Shown: in pieces, positions 1 to 6,662 of the stretch
Layout of the letters: every line of letters begins with the position of its first letter
Position numbering within the stretch: position 1 is the first letter of the stretch
Source: Firmicutes bacterium UBA6811
Lineage (GTDB): Bacteria > Bacillota > SHA-98 > UBA4971
NCBI GenBank assembly: GCA_002452295.1
Contig: DKEX01000062.1
Span: 1-10,916 of the forward strand
Reading direction: 5' to 3'
Length of the DNA stretch: 10,916 nucleotides
Program-made: the position numbers and the translations under genes
The notes under the pieces: model-generated
Told to the model about the DNA's origin: nothing
The model's database searches: none
What the model saw: only the letters and a program-made list of their open reading frames with translations

Positions 1-22
1 GCATTTTTGCACCCTCACTTAG
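1..22. repeat. Left terminal inverted repeat, 22 bp
   Basis: The first 22 bases (beginning GCATTTTTGCACC and ending CACTTAG) are the exact reverse complement of the last 22 bases of the window (10895-10916). The match stops at base 23. Such a pair looks like the ends of a mobile element or of two oppositely oriented insertion-sequence copies flanking the locus. No transposase gene lies between them. The motif TTTTTGCACCCTCACTTAG reminds me of IS21-type ends, but that is a recollection and not a comparison. It could also be an assembly break at a repeat. Confidence 0.75.
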
Positions 23-397
23 CCCGTGCGGCGGCCGACTTCGGCGCGAGATGGGCGTTTAAGAGCAACGCGAGAGTTTCTCCTGCTCAACCCGGGGTCA
101 ATGCTCTGCACAAAATCCCTGCGGGGCAGGAGGAATTCGGCACGGGGCATCGAAGTATCAGATGGGACCGGTCCCAGCCGCACAGGCTTCGTGCACGGTA
201 GACGTCTCCAAGGCCCGGGGTCGAGGTTGCATCGGACGGGCTGGGCCGGCGAGGGGTATCCCGACCCCGATGCTGTCCCCTCGGTCCGGGAAAGGGGGGA
301 GGCGACCCGGGGCAACATGCGTTCATCCATGCGCCGCGCCCGCCCCACGCCTGGGCATGCGCGAGGCACGGGATGACAGACAGGGAGTGACTTGCGC
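23..397. other. Leader region upstream of the lacI-type gene; no gene seen
   Basis: This 375-base stretch has several overlapping open frames, but none has a good ribosome binding site, a family-like protein sequence or frame-specific codon use, so I see no gene. It holds a small hairpin (CCTGC/GCAGG, 118-130) followed by AGGAATTCGG, and a 14-bp palindrome at 163-176. The bases 156-161 (TATCAG) are a weak -10-like match with no good -35 partner. I cannot assign a promoter with confidence. Confidence 0.5.
163..176. promoter_or_regulatory. Candidate LacI-family operator (14-bp palindrome)
   Basis: TGGGACCGGTCCCA is a perfect even palindrome centred on CG. LacI/GalR-family operators are typically even palindromes of about 14-18 bp with a central CG, and a LacI-family gene starts 222 bases downstream, so autoregulation is a reasonable reading. 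I did not find a second copy in the gap upstream of iolM or in the leader of the transporter genes, which weakens the case. The symmetry is seen directly; the role is inferred. Confidence 0.4.
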
Positions 398-1483
398 GTG
401 GCTCCAACGATACGCGACGTGGCCAGGGCGGCTGGCGTCTCGAAATCGACGGTATCGCGGGTCCTCAACGGGGATCCGAACGTGAGCGCCGAGTCTCGTA
501 ACGCCGTCATGGCCGCGATGAAGGAGATGCGATACACGCCGAACGCCCTCGCGCGCGGCCTCAACACCCGCCGCACGGGCACCATCGGTCTTATCCTCTC
601 CGACATCACGAACCCGTTCCATGCCGAGGTGGCAAGGGGCGTAGAGGACCTCGCCTCCGACTACGAGAGCAACGTGATCCTTTGCAACACCGATGGGAGG
701 CCCAAGAAGGAGTCGGCATACATGGACCTCCTTCTCGAGAAGCGTGTAGACGGGATAATCTTCACCTCCGTGAAGATGGACGAAAGCGACGTGACCGAGC
801 TGCGAGCAAGGCGCGTGCCGTTCGTGTTCGCGGGCCGCACCCTCCCCGATGTGGAGGCTGACAGCGTGGTTGTGGACAACGTCCTCGGCGGGTTCCAGGC
901 GACGAACCACCTCATCGGCTTGGGCCATCACAGGATCGCGTACATGGCAGGACCGTCCCACGTTTCGGCCAGCGTGGACAGGTACGAGGGGTACTGCCAG
1001 GCTCTCCGCAAGGCGGGCATCGAGCCAGACCCCGAGCTTGTCGCGGAGGGTGACTTCAAGCAGGAGGGCGGCTACCGCGCCATGAGCGTGCTCCTTGACC
1101 GGGTGGCGGGCCGGACCGCCGCGGCGGGGCCAACCGCTGTGTTCGCGGCCAACGACTACATGGCCATCGGCGCGCTGGAGGCCATATTCGAGCGTGGGCT
1201 TCGCGTCCCTGAGGACATGGCCATGGTGGGGTTCGACGACATCGCCTTCGCCCGGCTGCACCTCGTGCAGCTCACCACGGTGGCGCAGCCCAAGTACGAT
1301 ATCGGCGCCATAGCGGCGCGGATGCTATTCGACAGGATATCCGGCGCATCCGGCGACGACGCGCCGCGGCGTGTGGTGCTGCCCCCGAGGCTTGTGATCC
1401 GGCGCACGTGCGGGGACCACCTCGGCACACGGGCGTTCATGGAACCCGGCACTGAGCGGGCAGGGGCTGGCGCCCAGGCATGA
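398..1483 (+). CDS. LacI/GalR-family transcriptional regulator
   Basis: This 361-residue protein has the full family architecture. The N-terminal helix-turn-helix lies at about residues 4-25 (TIRDVARAAGVSKSTVSRVL), the hinge helix and linker at about 46-60 (YTPNALARGLNTRRTG), and a periplasmic-binding-protein-like sensor domain fills the rest, with the characteristic IGLILSDITNPF start and a late GFDDIAFAR segment. The start is GTG at 398: it gives the usual MAPTIRDVA N-terminus and sits 7 bases after GGGAGTGA (383-390). A TTG at 392 in the same frame is possible but too close to that site. Being first in the cluster, it probably represses or tunes the inositol genes with a pathway sugar as effector; the ligand cannot be read from sequence. 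Thermotoga maritima is thought to use a ROK-family regulator for its equivalent cluster, so the control differs here. The last 15 or so residues are a low-complexity tail. Confidence 0.93.
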   Translation: MAPTIRDVARAAGVSKSTVSRVLNGDPNVSAESRNAVMAAMKEMRYTPNALARGLNTRRTGTIGLILSDITNPFHAEVARGVEDLASDYESNVILCNTDGRPKKESAYMDLLLEKRVDGIIFTSVKMDESDVTELRARRVPFVFAGRTLPDVEADSVVVDNVLGGFQATNHLIGLGHHRIAYMAGPSHVSASVDRYEGYCQALRKAGIEPDPELVAEGDFKQEGGYRAMSVLLDRVAGRTAAAGPTAVFAANDYMAIGALEAIFERGLRVPEDMAMVGFDDIAFARLHLVQLTTVAQPKYDIGAIAARMLFDRISGASGDDAPRRVVLPPRLVIRRTCGDHLGTRAFMEPGTERAGAGAQA

Positions 1484-1493
1484 ACGGCGTCCA

Positions 1494-1516
1494 GGGTTGC
1501 AGGTCTGCAGCAACCC
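1494..1516 (+). other. Hairpin just after the regulator gene
   Basis: GGGTTGC (1494-1500) and GCAACCC (1510-1516) form a 7-bp stem around a 9-base loop, 10 bases after the regulator's stop codon. There is no run of T after it (CTGTCGTTGT follows), so it is a weak or factor-assisted terminator at best. It could separate lacI transcription from iolM. Confidence 0.35.
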
Positions 1517-1637
1517 CTGTCGTTGTGAGCGCGGGCGCCCGCGACCTACGCCGCTGTCGGCTTGCGGCTGGGGCCAGGGCTGGGTGCGCGGCTGCCTTTC
1601 AGGAATCAGGATGGCGCAGCCCGGATGCGCCTGCGCA

Positions 1638-1647
1638 GCACATGTGC
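1638..1647. promoter_or_regulatory. 10-bp palindrome upstream of iolM
   Basis: GCACATGTGC is a perfect palindrome, 77 bases before the iolM start, in the 240-base gap where an operator or promoter for the catabolic genes would be expected. It is not related in sequence to the palindrome at 163-176 and its centre is AT and not CG. A regulatory role is only possible. Confidence 0.2.
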
Positions 1648-1706
1648 GGACCGATGGGGCCTGCGATGAGCATGCCCATCAGGAATATGTGTCTCGTGGA
1701 ACGTGT

Positions 1707-1715
1707 GGAGGAGGT
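1707..1715 (+). promoter_or_regulatory. Ribosome binding site that sets the iolM start
   Basis: GGAGGAGGT lies 8 bases before the TTG at 1724. The earlier in-frame GTG at 1703 overlaps this site and so cannot be the start. An ATG at 1716 is in another frame and stops after three codons. Confidence 0.7.
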
Positions 1716-1723
1716 ATGGTCGA

Positions 1724-2905
1724 TTGAAGGCGGTCGTGCTTTATGCTGACTGGCAGCCGAGGAAGGACTTCAAGCCGGGTTCGAAGGACATCGAAGGCAA
1801 GCTGACGTACCTCGGGAGCAGGGCCTGGCGTAACCCGAGGCTCCAGATCGTGGAGAAGGACGTCCCGCAGCCCGGCCCCACGGAGGTGCTCGTCAAGGTC
1901 AGGGCGTGCGGCATCTGCGGAAGCGACGTCCACATGGCGCAGGCCGACGAGGATGGTTACATATTCTACCCTGGTCTCACGGCCTTTCCGTGCACACTCG
2001 GGCACGAGTTCTCAGGCGAGGTGGTCGAGGCCGGCGAGAACGCCATCAACAAGCGCACACGCAGACCCTACCAGCCGGGCGAGGCCGTGTGCTCAGAGGA
2101 GATGCTGTGGTGCGGGTCGTGCCGTCCGTGTGCTGACGGTCATCCGAACCAGTGCGAGGCCCTTCAGGAACTCGGGTTCAGCTGCGACGGCGCCTTCGCC
2201 GAGTGCATCAGGGTGGACGCAAGGTACGTGTGGAGCATCGAGGAACTCAGAGAGAGGTACTCGGGCAACGACGTCTTCGTGGCAGGCGCCCTGGTCGAGC
2301 CCACGTCCGTGGCATACACGGCGGTCATCGACTGCGCGGGAGGCATCCGACCGGGCGACAACGTCGTCATCTGCGGTGGAGGTCCCATCGGGCTTGCGGC
2401 CGTAGCGATCATGAAGCGGGCTGGGGCCGCCAAGGTCATCCTGTCGGAGCCTGCCCCGCGTCGTGCGGAGCTTGGCAGGAGGATAGGAGCGGACCACGTC
2501 ATCAACCCGGTGGAAGAGGACTTCGCCGAGGCCGTCCTCGATCTCACGAAGGGCGTCGGGGCGAAGCTATATCTCGAGGCGACCGGGCTTCCGGCGCGGG
2601 TGTGGCCTGGCATCGAGCAGGCGATCTGGGAGGGCAAGACCATCGAGGCCACGGTGTCCATCGTCGCGAGAGCCGACGCGAAGATCCCGCTCACAGGCGA
2701 GGTCTTCCAGGTGCGGCGCGCGCGAGTCGTCGGCTCTCAGGGTCACTCCGGCCACGGCACGTTCCCGAGGGTCATCAGCTCCATCGCGTCGGGAATGGAC
2801 GTGCTGCCGCTCGTGACGAAGAGGATCACCCTCGACGAGGTGCCCGAGAATATCATAAAGCTCCAGACCGACAGGAGCGAGTGCAAGATAACGGCCCTGT
2901 TGTAG
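1724..2905 (+). CDS. iolM: Zinc-dependent scyllo-inosose 3-dehydrogenase (IolM-like)
   Basis: This medium-chain zinc alcohol dehydrogenase has 393 residues. It keeps the catalytic-zinc residues C65 (in CGICGSD), H94-E95 (LGHEF) and E192 (VEPTS), the structural-zinc cysteines C130, C133, C136 and C144, and a Rossmann motif GGGPIG at 218-223, with E242 after the second strand suggesting NAD. The long N-terminal part (DFKPGSKDIEGKLTYLGS), the EEMLWCG segment and the stretch ending SQGHSGHGTFPRV closely match what I remember of Thermotoga maritima TM0412, described as scyllo-inosose 3-dehydrogenase. That enzyme makes the diketo-inositol used by IolN. The start is TTG at 1724, giving MKAVVLYADWQPR. 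The iolN and iolO neighbours support the assignment. The similarity is from memory; no alignment was run. The main alternative is an L-threonine- or sorbitol-dehydrogenase-like enzyme of unknown substrate. Confidence 0.88.
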   Translation: MKAVVLYADWQPRKDFKPGSKDIEGKLTYLGSRAWRNPRLQIVEKDVPQPGPTEVLVKVRACGICGSDVHMAQADEDGYIFYPGLTAFPCTLGHEFSGEVVEAGENAINKRTRRPYQPGEAVCSEEMLWCGSCRPCADGHPNQCEALQELGFSCDGAFAECIRVDARYVWSIEELRERYSGNDVFVAGALVEPTSVAYTAVIDCAGGIRPGDNVVICGGGPIGLAAVAIMKRAGAAKVILSEPAPRRAELGRRIGADHVINPVEEDFAEAVLDLTKGVGAKLYLEATGLPARVWPGIEQAIWEGKTIEATVSIVARADAKIPLTGEVFQVRRARVVGSQGHSGHGTFPRVISSIASGMDVLPLVTKRITLDEVPENIIKLQTDRSECKITALL

Positions 2906-3098
2906 CGTAACCGCAAGTGGGCTCTCATCCCTCGCTACGCCGCTGCCCGCCCGCCGTCCGCCGGCCGCGGTCAGTCCCTGGCTCAAGCGCGCGGACGAGC
3001 GTGCAGGGCGGGCGGTGCGCGAAGGAAGCACCCTCTTGTGGGGTGAGCGGGCTGGTGGGAGCGAGCACGCGCGGGAGGAGTCCGCAGGGGGGGTCTAC

Positions 3099-4127
3099 AT
3101 GACGGAGAAAGCGATGCTTGCCGCGGTCTTCGAAGGCAATGGCAGGCTTGCCGTGAAAGAGGTGCCGGTCCCCACCGTCAGGGGGGACGATGAGGTGCTG
3201 CTACGGGTCGATGCCGCCAGCATCTGCGGCACCGACGTGCACATCCTGGAGGTCCCGCCGGGCCACCCGGCGACGGTCGGGGCCATCCTGGGCCATGAGT
3301 ATGTCGGGACCGTCCTCGAAAAGGGACCCGCGGTCGAAGGGCTCGAGGAAGGCGACCGCGTGGTGGTCGACCCCAACCTCACGTGCGGGAGATGCCGGTA
3401 CTGCCGAATGGGCCTTCCAAACATGTGCGAAAACATGACGACGCTCGGGATATTCCTTGACGGCGGGTTCGCCGCCTACAACGTGGCCCCGTCCCGAGTG
3501 CTCCACGAGATCTCGCGGGACGTGCCGCCGGAGACCGCCGTGTTCGCCGAGCCGCTTTCGTGCGTGGTCAACGGCACAGAGAAGGTTTGCCTGCACCCGG
3601 GGGAGACCGTAGTGGTACTGGGAGCCGGCCCCATCGGCCTTCTCTTCATTCAGGTGTTCCGCGCAGCCGGGGCCGGCCGGATCGTCGTCTCGGAGATGGC
3701 CGGGGCACGGGCAAAGGCTGCCGAGAGGAGCGGGGCCCACGTCGTGGTGGACCCCCGCCGCGAGAGCCTCAGGGATAGGGTCCTGGCGGAGACGGGCATC
3801 GGGGCCGACGTCGTCGTGGACGCCGTCGGCTCGCTCCTGCCGGTCGCGCTCGAGCTTGTGAGGCGCGGGGGCAAGGTGCTGCTCTTCGGCATGAACCAGG
3901 CGGCAGCCCCCCAGGTGGCGCAGTATTACATAACCCGCCACGAGTTGGTCGTGCTCGGCACGTACATCGCGAAGCACACCTTCCCTCCGGCCGTCAGGGT
4001 GCTGGAGAGCGGGGCGATAGACACGAGCGCGCTCGTGACGCACAGAGTGAAGGTGTCGACCATACTCGAAGGTTTCGAGGCCATGAGGCTGGGCGAGGCC
4101 GTGAAGGTGGTTGTGACCCCGGACTAG
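3099..4127 (+). CDS. Zinc-dependent medium-chain dehydrogenase, probable polyol or sugar-acid dehydrogenase
   Basis: This 342-residue protein belongs to the sorbitol/threonine dehydrogenase branch of the zinc alcohol dehydrogenases. Catalytic zinc residues are C43 (SICGTD), H66-E67 (LGHEY) and E151 (FAEPLS). The structural-zinc cysteines are C96, C99, C102 and C110. The nucleotide motif is GAGPIG at 175-180, with E199 after the second strand favouring NAD. It is clearly different from the preceding IolM-like protein, lacking its long N-terminal insert. The start is ATG at 3099, 5 bases after AGGGGGGG; an ATG at 3114 is also possible. Lying between iolM and iolN, it may be the missing inositol dehydrogenase (myo-inositol to scyllo-inosose), because no Gfo/Idh-type IolG is present. 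Alternatives are a 5-ketogluconate/idonate, gulonate or uronate oxidoreductase acting at the end of the pathway. The 193-base gap before it is very GC-rich and shows no gene. Confidence 0.85.
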   Translation: MTEKAMLAAVFEGNGRLAVKEVPVPTVRGDDEVLLRVDAASICGTDVHILEVPPGHPATVGAILGHEYVGTVLEKGPAVEGLEEGDRVVVDPNLTCGRCRYCRMGLPNMCENMTTLGIFLDGGFAAYNVAPSRVLHEISRDVPPETAVFAEPLSCVVNGTEKVCLHPGETVVVLGAGPIGLLFIQVFRAAGAGRIVVSEMAGARAKAAERSGAHVVVDPRRESLRDRVLAETGIGADVVVDAVGSLLPVALELVRRGGKVLLFGMNQAAAPQVAQYYITRHELVVLGTYIAKHTFPPAVRVLESGAIDTSALVTHRVKVSTILEGFEAMRLGEAVKVVVTPD

Positions 4128-4169
4128 GTGTGGCTTCAGAAGTTCTCACCAGTTTTTCAGCGGACTTCA

Positions 4170-4282
4170 GGTTGCCGGTGCTTGCGCGACGGGGTGTCAA
4201 AATCTCGCCACCTGCCTGCGGGCGAAATTTCGTCAAGGCGCCCCGCTTGGGGCGCCGTCCCCGGAGCCGAGCACCGGCAACC
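4170..4282. repeat. 113-base snap-back element with nested hairpins
   Basis: Perfect 13-bp arms (4170-4182, GGTTGCCGGTGCT, and 4270-4282) enclose two further hairpins. One is an imperfect 10-of-12 pairing of CAAAATCTCGCC with GGCGAAATTTCG. The other is a perfect 8-bp stem GGCGCCCC/GGGGCGCC (4237-4244 and 4249-4256) with the loop GCTT. No run of T follows, so it is not an ordinary terminator. It lies in the 247-base gap between the second dehydrogenase and iolN. It could be a small non-autonomous mobile element, a repeat-type element or a structured leader RNA. No protein-coding frame in it looks real. Confidence 0.6.
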
Positions 4283-4312
4283 GACAGCAGCCTGGACTCT
4301 GGAAAAGTGGCA

Positions 4313-4335
4313 GCAATTTGCGACTCTCCACTTAG
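4313..4335 (+). repeat. Diverged internal copy of the terminal repeat
   Basis: The bases GCAATTTGCGACTCTCC followed by ACTTAG line up with the left terminal repeat (GCATTTTTGCACCCTC then ACTTAG) with a few changes and small gaps. The similarity may run on into TCCGGTG against CCCGTG. This suggests a decayed element end inside the cluster, beside the snap-back element at 4170-4282. The alignment is by eye and gapped, so chance is not excluded. Confidence 0.4.
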
Positions 4336-4374
4336 TCCGGTGTTATCAGCGATCAAGGAAGGAGCATGTTCAAG

Positions 4375-5346
4375 ATGGGTAAATGGGAGCTTCCACCGCG
4401 CAAGGGCCACATGGATGAGCCGTCAGGCGTCTACCTGCAGAACATGACTATGAAGCAGATAGAGGAGCGCCTGAAGAAGGACGACATCCTGCTCGTCCCG
4501 GTCGGGTCCACGGAGAACCACGGGCCGAACGCCTGCATCGGAGAGGACACCTTCCTCGTGACCAGGATGTGCGAGCAGGTGGCGCTCGCCACAGGGTGCA
4601 CGGTCGCGCAGCCCGTCTGGTACGGGTCCCACCCGTTCCACCACATGGGCATGCCGGGCACGGTCTTGGTGCCGGAAGAGATCTTCTGCGGGCTCCTCAA
4701 GTCCATGATGGCAGGTTTCTGGAACATGGGCTTCCGGAAGATGATACTCCTCAACGGGCACGGGCAGGAGTACGTGATCCCCACGGCGATACACCAGTTT
4801 GGCAAGACCTACCAGGTGCCTGCCATCATCATCAACGTCAACTGGTACCACGCCGTGCAGGACCACTTCAAGCTCAAGGCCGATGGCGGGGTGTATGAGA
4901 CACCCTTCATCCATGCGGATGAGGTGGAGACCTCGTGGTCTCTCGCCCTCTTCCCCGAGCTTATGGACCAGTCCGAGGCCGTGGACACGACGCCCCGGGG
5001 GTATCTCCCCGAGGGGCACGTGGACAAGGCGGGCAACCTCCTGCATAGACCCATAGCGTGGTACGGCCACATCGGCTGCGGGCCTGCCGAGTATGCGGCG
5101 ACGCCGCAGGGCTGCGTGGGGAGGCCCACCATAGCCGACCCCGGGAAGGCGAAGCCGGGCGTCGAGGCGGTGCTGGACTACCTTGTGAGGCTTCACGACG
5201 ATATCTTGAAGGCGTTCCCGCCCGGCAAGCTCCCGCCCATCGAGGACATGAGCCAGCGCCCGAGGGAGGATGTCGAGGCCGTGCTCAAGGGGCCTCTTGC
5301 TCCGGGAGGACGGAGCATATACCAGCTGGTGTACCCACCGGCCTGA
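4375..5346 (+). CDS. iolN: Creatininase-family hydrolase, 3-dehydro-scyllo-inosose hydrolase (IolN-like)
   Basis: This 323-residue protein is a creatininase-family metal hydrolase. Visible metal-site motifs are E47 and H49 (VGSTENHGP), D58 (GEDTF), H129 (NGHGQE, where many relatives have NGHGGN) and HADEVETS at 180-187. In Thermotoga maritima the family member beside iolM (TM0413) opens the ring of the diketo-inositol to 5-keto-L-gluconate. The N-terminus WELPPRKGHMDEP and the HADEVETSWSLALFPE region match my memory of it. The start is set at ATG 4375, 10 bases after AAGGAAGGAG; an ATG at 4366 in the same frame sits only 1 base after that site. Function rests on family plus context: creatininase relatives also act on amides, so a different C-N or C-C substrate is possible, but the iolM and iolO neighbours make IolN the best reading. 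Confidence 0.85.
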   Translation: MGKWELPPRKGHMDEPSGVYLQNMTMKQIEERLKKDDILLVPVGSTENHGPNACIGEDTFLVTRMCEQVALATGCTVAQPVWYGSHPFHHMGMPGTVLVPEEIFCGLLKSMMAGFWNMGFRKMILLNGHGQEYVIPTAIHQFGKTYQVPAIIINVNWYHAVQDHFKLKADGGVYETPFIHADEVETSWSLALFPELMDQSEAVDTTPRGYLPEGHVDKAGNLLHRPIAWYGHIGCGPAEYAATPQGCVGRPTIADPGKAKPGVEAVLDYLVRLHDDILKAFPPGKLPPIEDMSQRPREDVEAVLKGPLAPGGRSIYQLVYPPA

Positions 5347-5514
5347 TCCGCCGGGGGCGGCGCAGGCCCGCCACCGGACGCCTCCAGTGACCGCCTGACG
5401 CCGCACCGCAACTGGCGACCGGCGATAGGCCCCTCGCAGCAGGCTTCCGGCGGTCGACGGGCCAGGTGCGATTTGCGCATTTGTGTTGGTAGAAATGCTG
5501 TGGAGGGCGACGGG

Positions 5515-6354
5515 ATGAAGCTGGGGATGGTTGTGAACGCGACGCCGGGGGCGACCCCGCTTGCGGCCGACCTCGCGCTGGAAGAGGCGGCCGCGCTCGC
5601 CGCGAGCGCGGGCTTCGAAGGCGTGGAGCTCGCGGTGGCAGACCCGCTGCACGTGGATGTGTCGGCTCTCAGGGCGATGCTGTCGGGCCTCCGGCTCCAG
5701 GCGCCCGCCCTCGGCACCGGCGCAGCCTACGATGAGGGGCTCAGCCTCTCGCACCCTGACCCCTCGCGGCGGGCGGGCGCGATGGCCCGCCTCAAGGCCC
5801 ACGTGGATCTCGGGTCGGCGCTCGGGGCGGCCGTCATAGTCGGGCTTATACGCGGACGCGCCTCAGATGGCCTCGGCAGGGACGAGGCGCTCCGGCTCAT
5901 CGCGGAGCACCTTGGCGAGGTCGCCGCATATGCTGCGTCCCTCGGGGTCAGGTTGCTCCTCGAGCCCATCAACAGGTATGAGACCGACCTCATCAACACC
6001 GTCGAAGACGCGCTGGCGGAGGCGGAGGCGGCGGGCGGCAACGTCGGGCTCCTCATAGACACTTTCCACATGAACATCGAGGAGCGGCGCATCGCGGAAT
6101 CGGTCCGGGCGGCCGGGTCGAGGGTGTGGCACGTCCACGTGGCCGACAGCAACCGGCTGGCCCCCGGCCTCGGGCACCTCGACTTCCGCGAGGTGGTCGA
6201 CGCGCTTCGCGACGTGGGCTACGACAGGTACCTGTCCGCAGAGATCCTGCACCGCCCCGACGCCCGCACCGCGTTCGCTGCGACGTACATGCACCTCGCT
6301 CCGCTCATCGGGGTGAACAGGGGGCAGATCTCGGGAGGGAGTCCTCGCAGGTAG
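5515..6354 (+). CDS. iolO: TIM-barrel sugar epimerase, 5-keto-L-gluconate epimerase (IolO-like)
   Basis: This 279-residue protein is in the AP-endonuclease-2/xylose-isomerase-like TIM-barrel family, close to the D-tagatose 3-epimerases. The metal-binding residues are E150 (LEPINRYETD), D182 (IDTFHMNIEE), H208 (WHVHVADSNR) and E243 (SAEIL). The segments GTGAAYDEGLSLSHP, EPINRYETDLINT and HVADSNRLAPGLGHLDFR match what I recall of Thermotoga maritima TM0416, the IolO enzyme converting 5-keto-L-gluconate to D-tagaturonate. The start is ATG at 5515, 7 bases after GGAGGG (5502-5507); the open frame extends to a start at 5473 but those codons give no family-like sequence. The C-terminal tail after residue 266 is short and of low conservation. 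It is cytoplasmic. Other sugar substrates such as tagatose or ribulose are possible because related enzymes are promiscuous. Confidence 0.87.
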   Translation: MKLGMVVNATPGATPLAADLALEEAAALAASAGFEGVELAVADPLHVDVSALRAMLSGLRLQAPALGTGAAYDEGLSLSHPDPSRRAGAMARLKAHVDLGSALGAAVIVGLIRGRASDGLGRDEALRLIAEHLGEVAAYAASLGVRLLLEPINRYETDLINTVEDALAEAEAAGGNVGLLIDTFHMNIEERRIAESVRAAGSRVWHVHVADSNRLAPGLGHLDFREVVDALRDVGYDRYLSAEILHRPDARTAFAATYMHLAPLIGVNRGQISGGSPRR

Positions 6355-6662
6355 TGTGGTTCAACTGGACTCGCCAGGACATCTCGATAGCCTTCGTTGC
6401 GCCTTTGCGGCAGACGCCTGAACATCGTCACTGAAGGTACACGGTGCAGCACACCATGCAGTCATCCACCAGAGATGCGGGGATCTTCTTCCAGTCAGGT
6501 CTGGAGGTGAGAGATGGGAAAGTGCATCCGGTGAATGGTGGAACTGGCAGGTTATGTGACGTGAAGCAACCGGGAGTACGCGGGCGGAAGGTCTACGGTG
6601 ACCGGGATGTGTAGAGGCGGTACCGAAGCCGAGAAAAGTCGAGCAAAGAGGAGGGTTTCAGA
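6355..6662. other. 308-base leader of the transporter genes; no gene seen
   Basis: No reading frame here looks coding. The stretch is less GC-biased and more purine-rich towards its 3' end, and contains a 7-bp stem with one G-T pair (CTTCCAG 6488-6494 with CTGGAGG 6501-6507) and an 8-bp palindrome CGGTACCG. TTCAAC (6360-6365) and TCGATA (6384-6389), 18 bases apart, are a weak promoter-like pair. It may be the start of a separate transcript for the importer, or hold a structured RNA I do not recognise. Confidence 0.4.

Noticed and set aside
2947..3015. 9-bp inverted repeat (CCGCCCGCC and GGCGGGCGG) in the gap before the second dehydrogenase
   Set aside because: It is low-complexity GC sequence with a 51-base loop; such pairs are expected in DNA of this composition.
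5348..5360. Small hairpin CCGCC-GGG-GGCGG right after the iolN stop as a terminator
   Set aside because: The stem is only 5 bp and no T-run follows; iolO continues downstream in the same direction.
4423..5802. Long open frame of 459 codons on the minus strand
   Set aside because: It is antisense to iolN and the start of iolO, with no recognisable domain; a GC-driven shadow.
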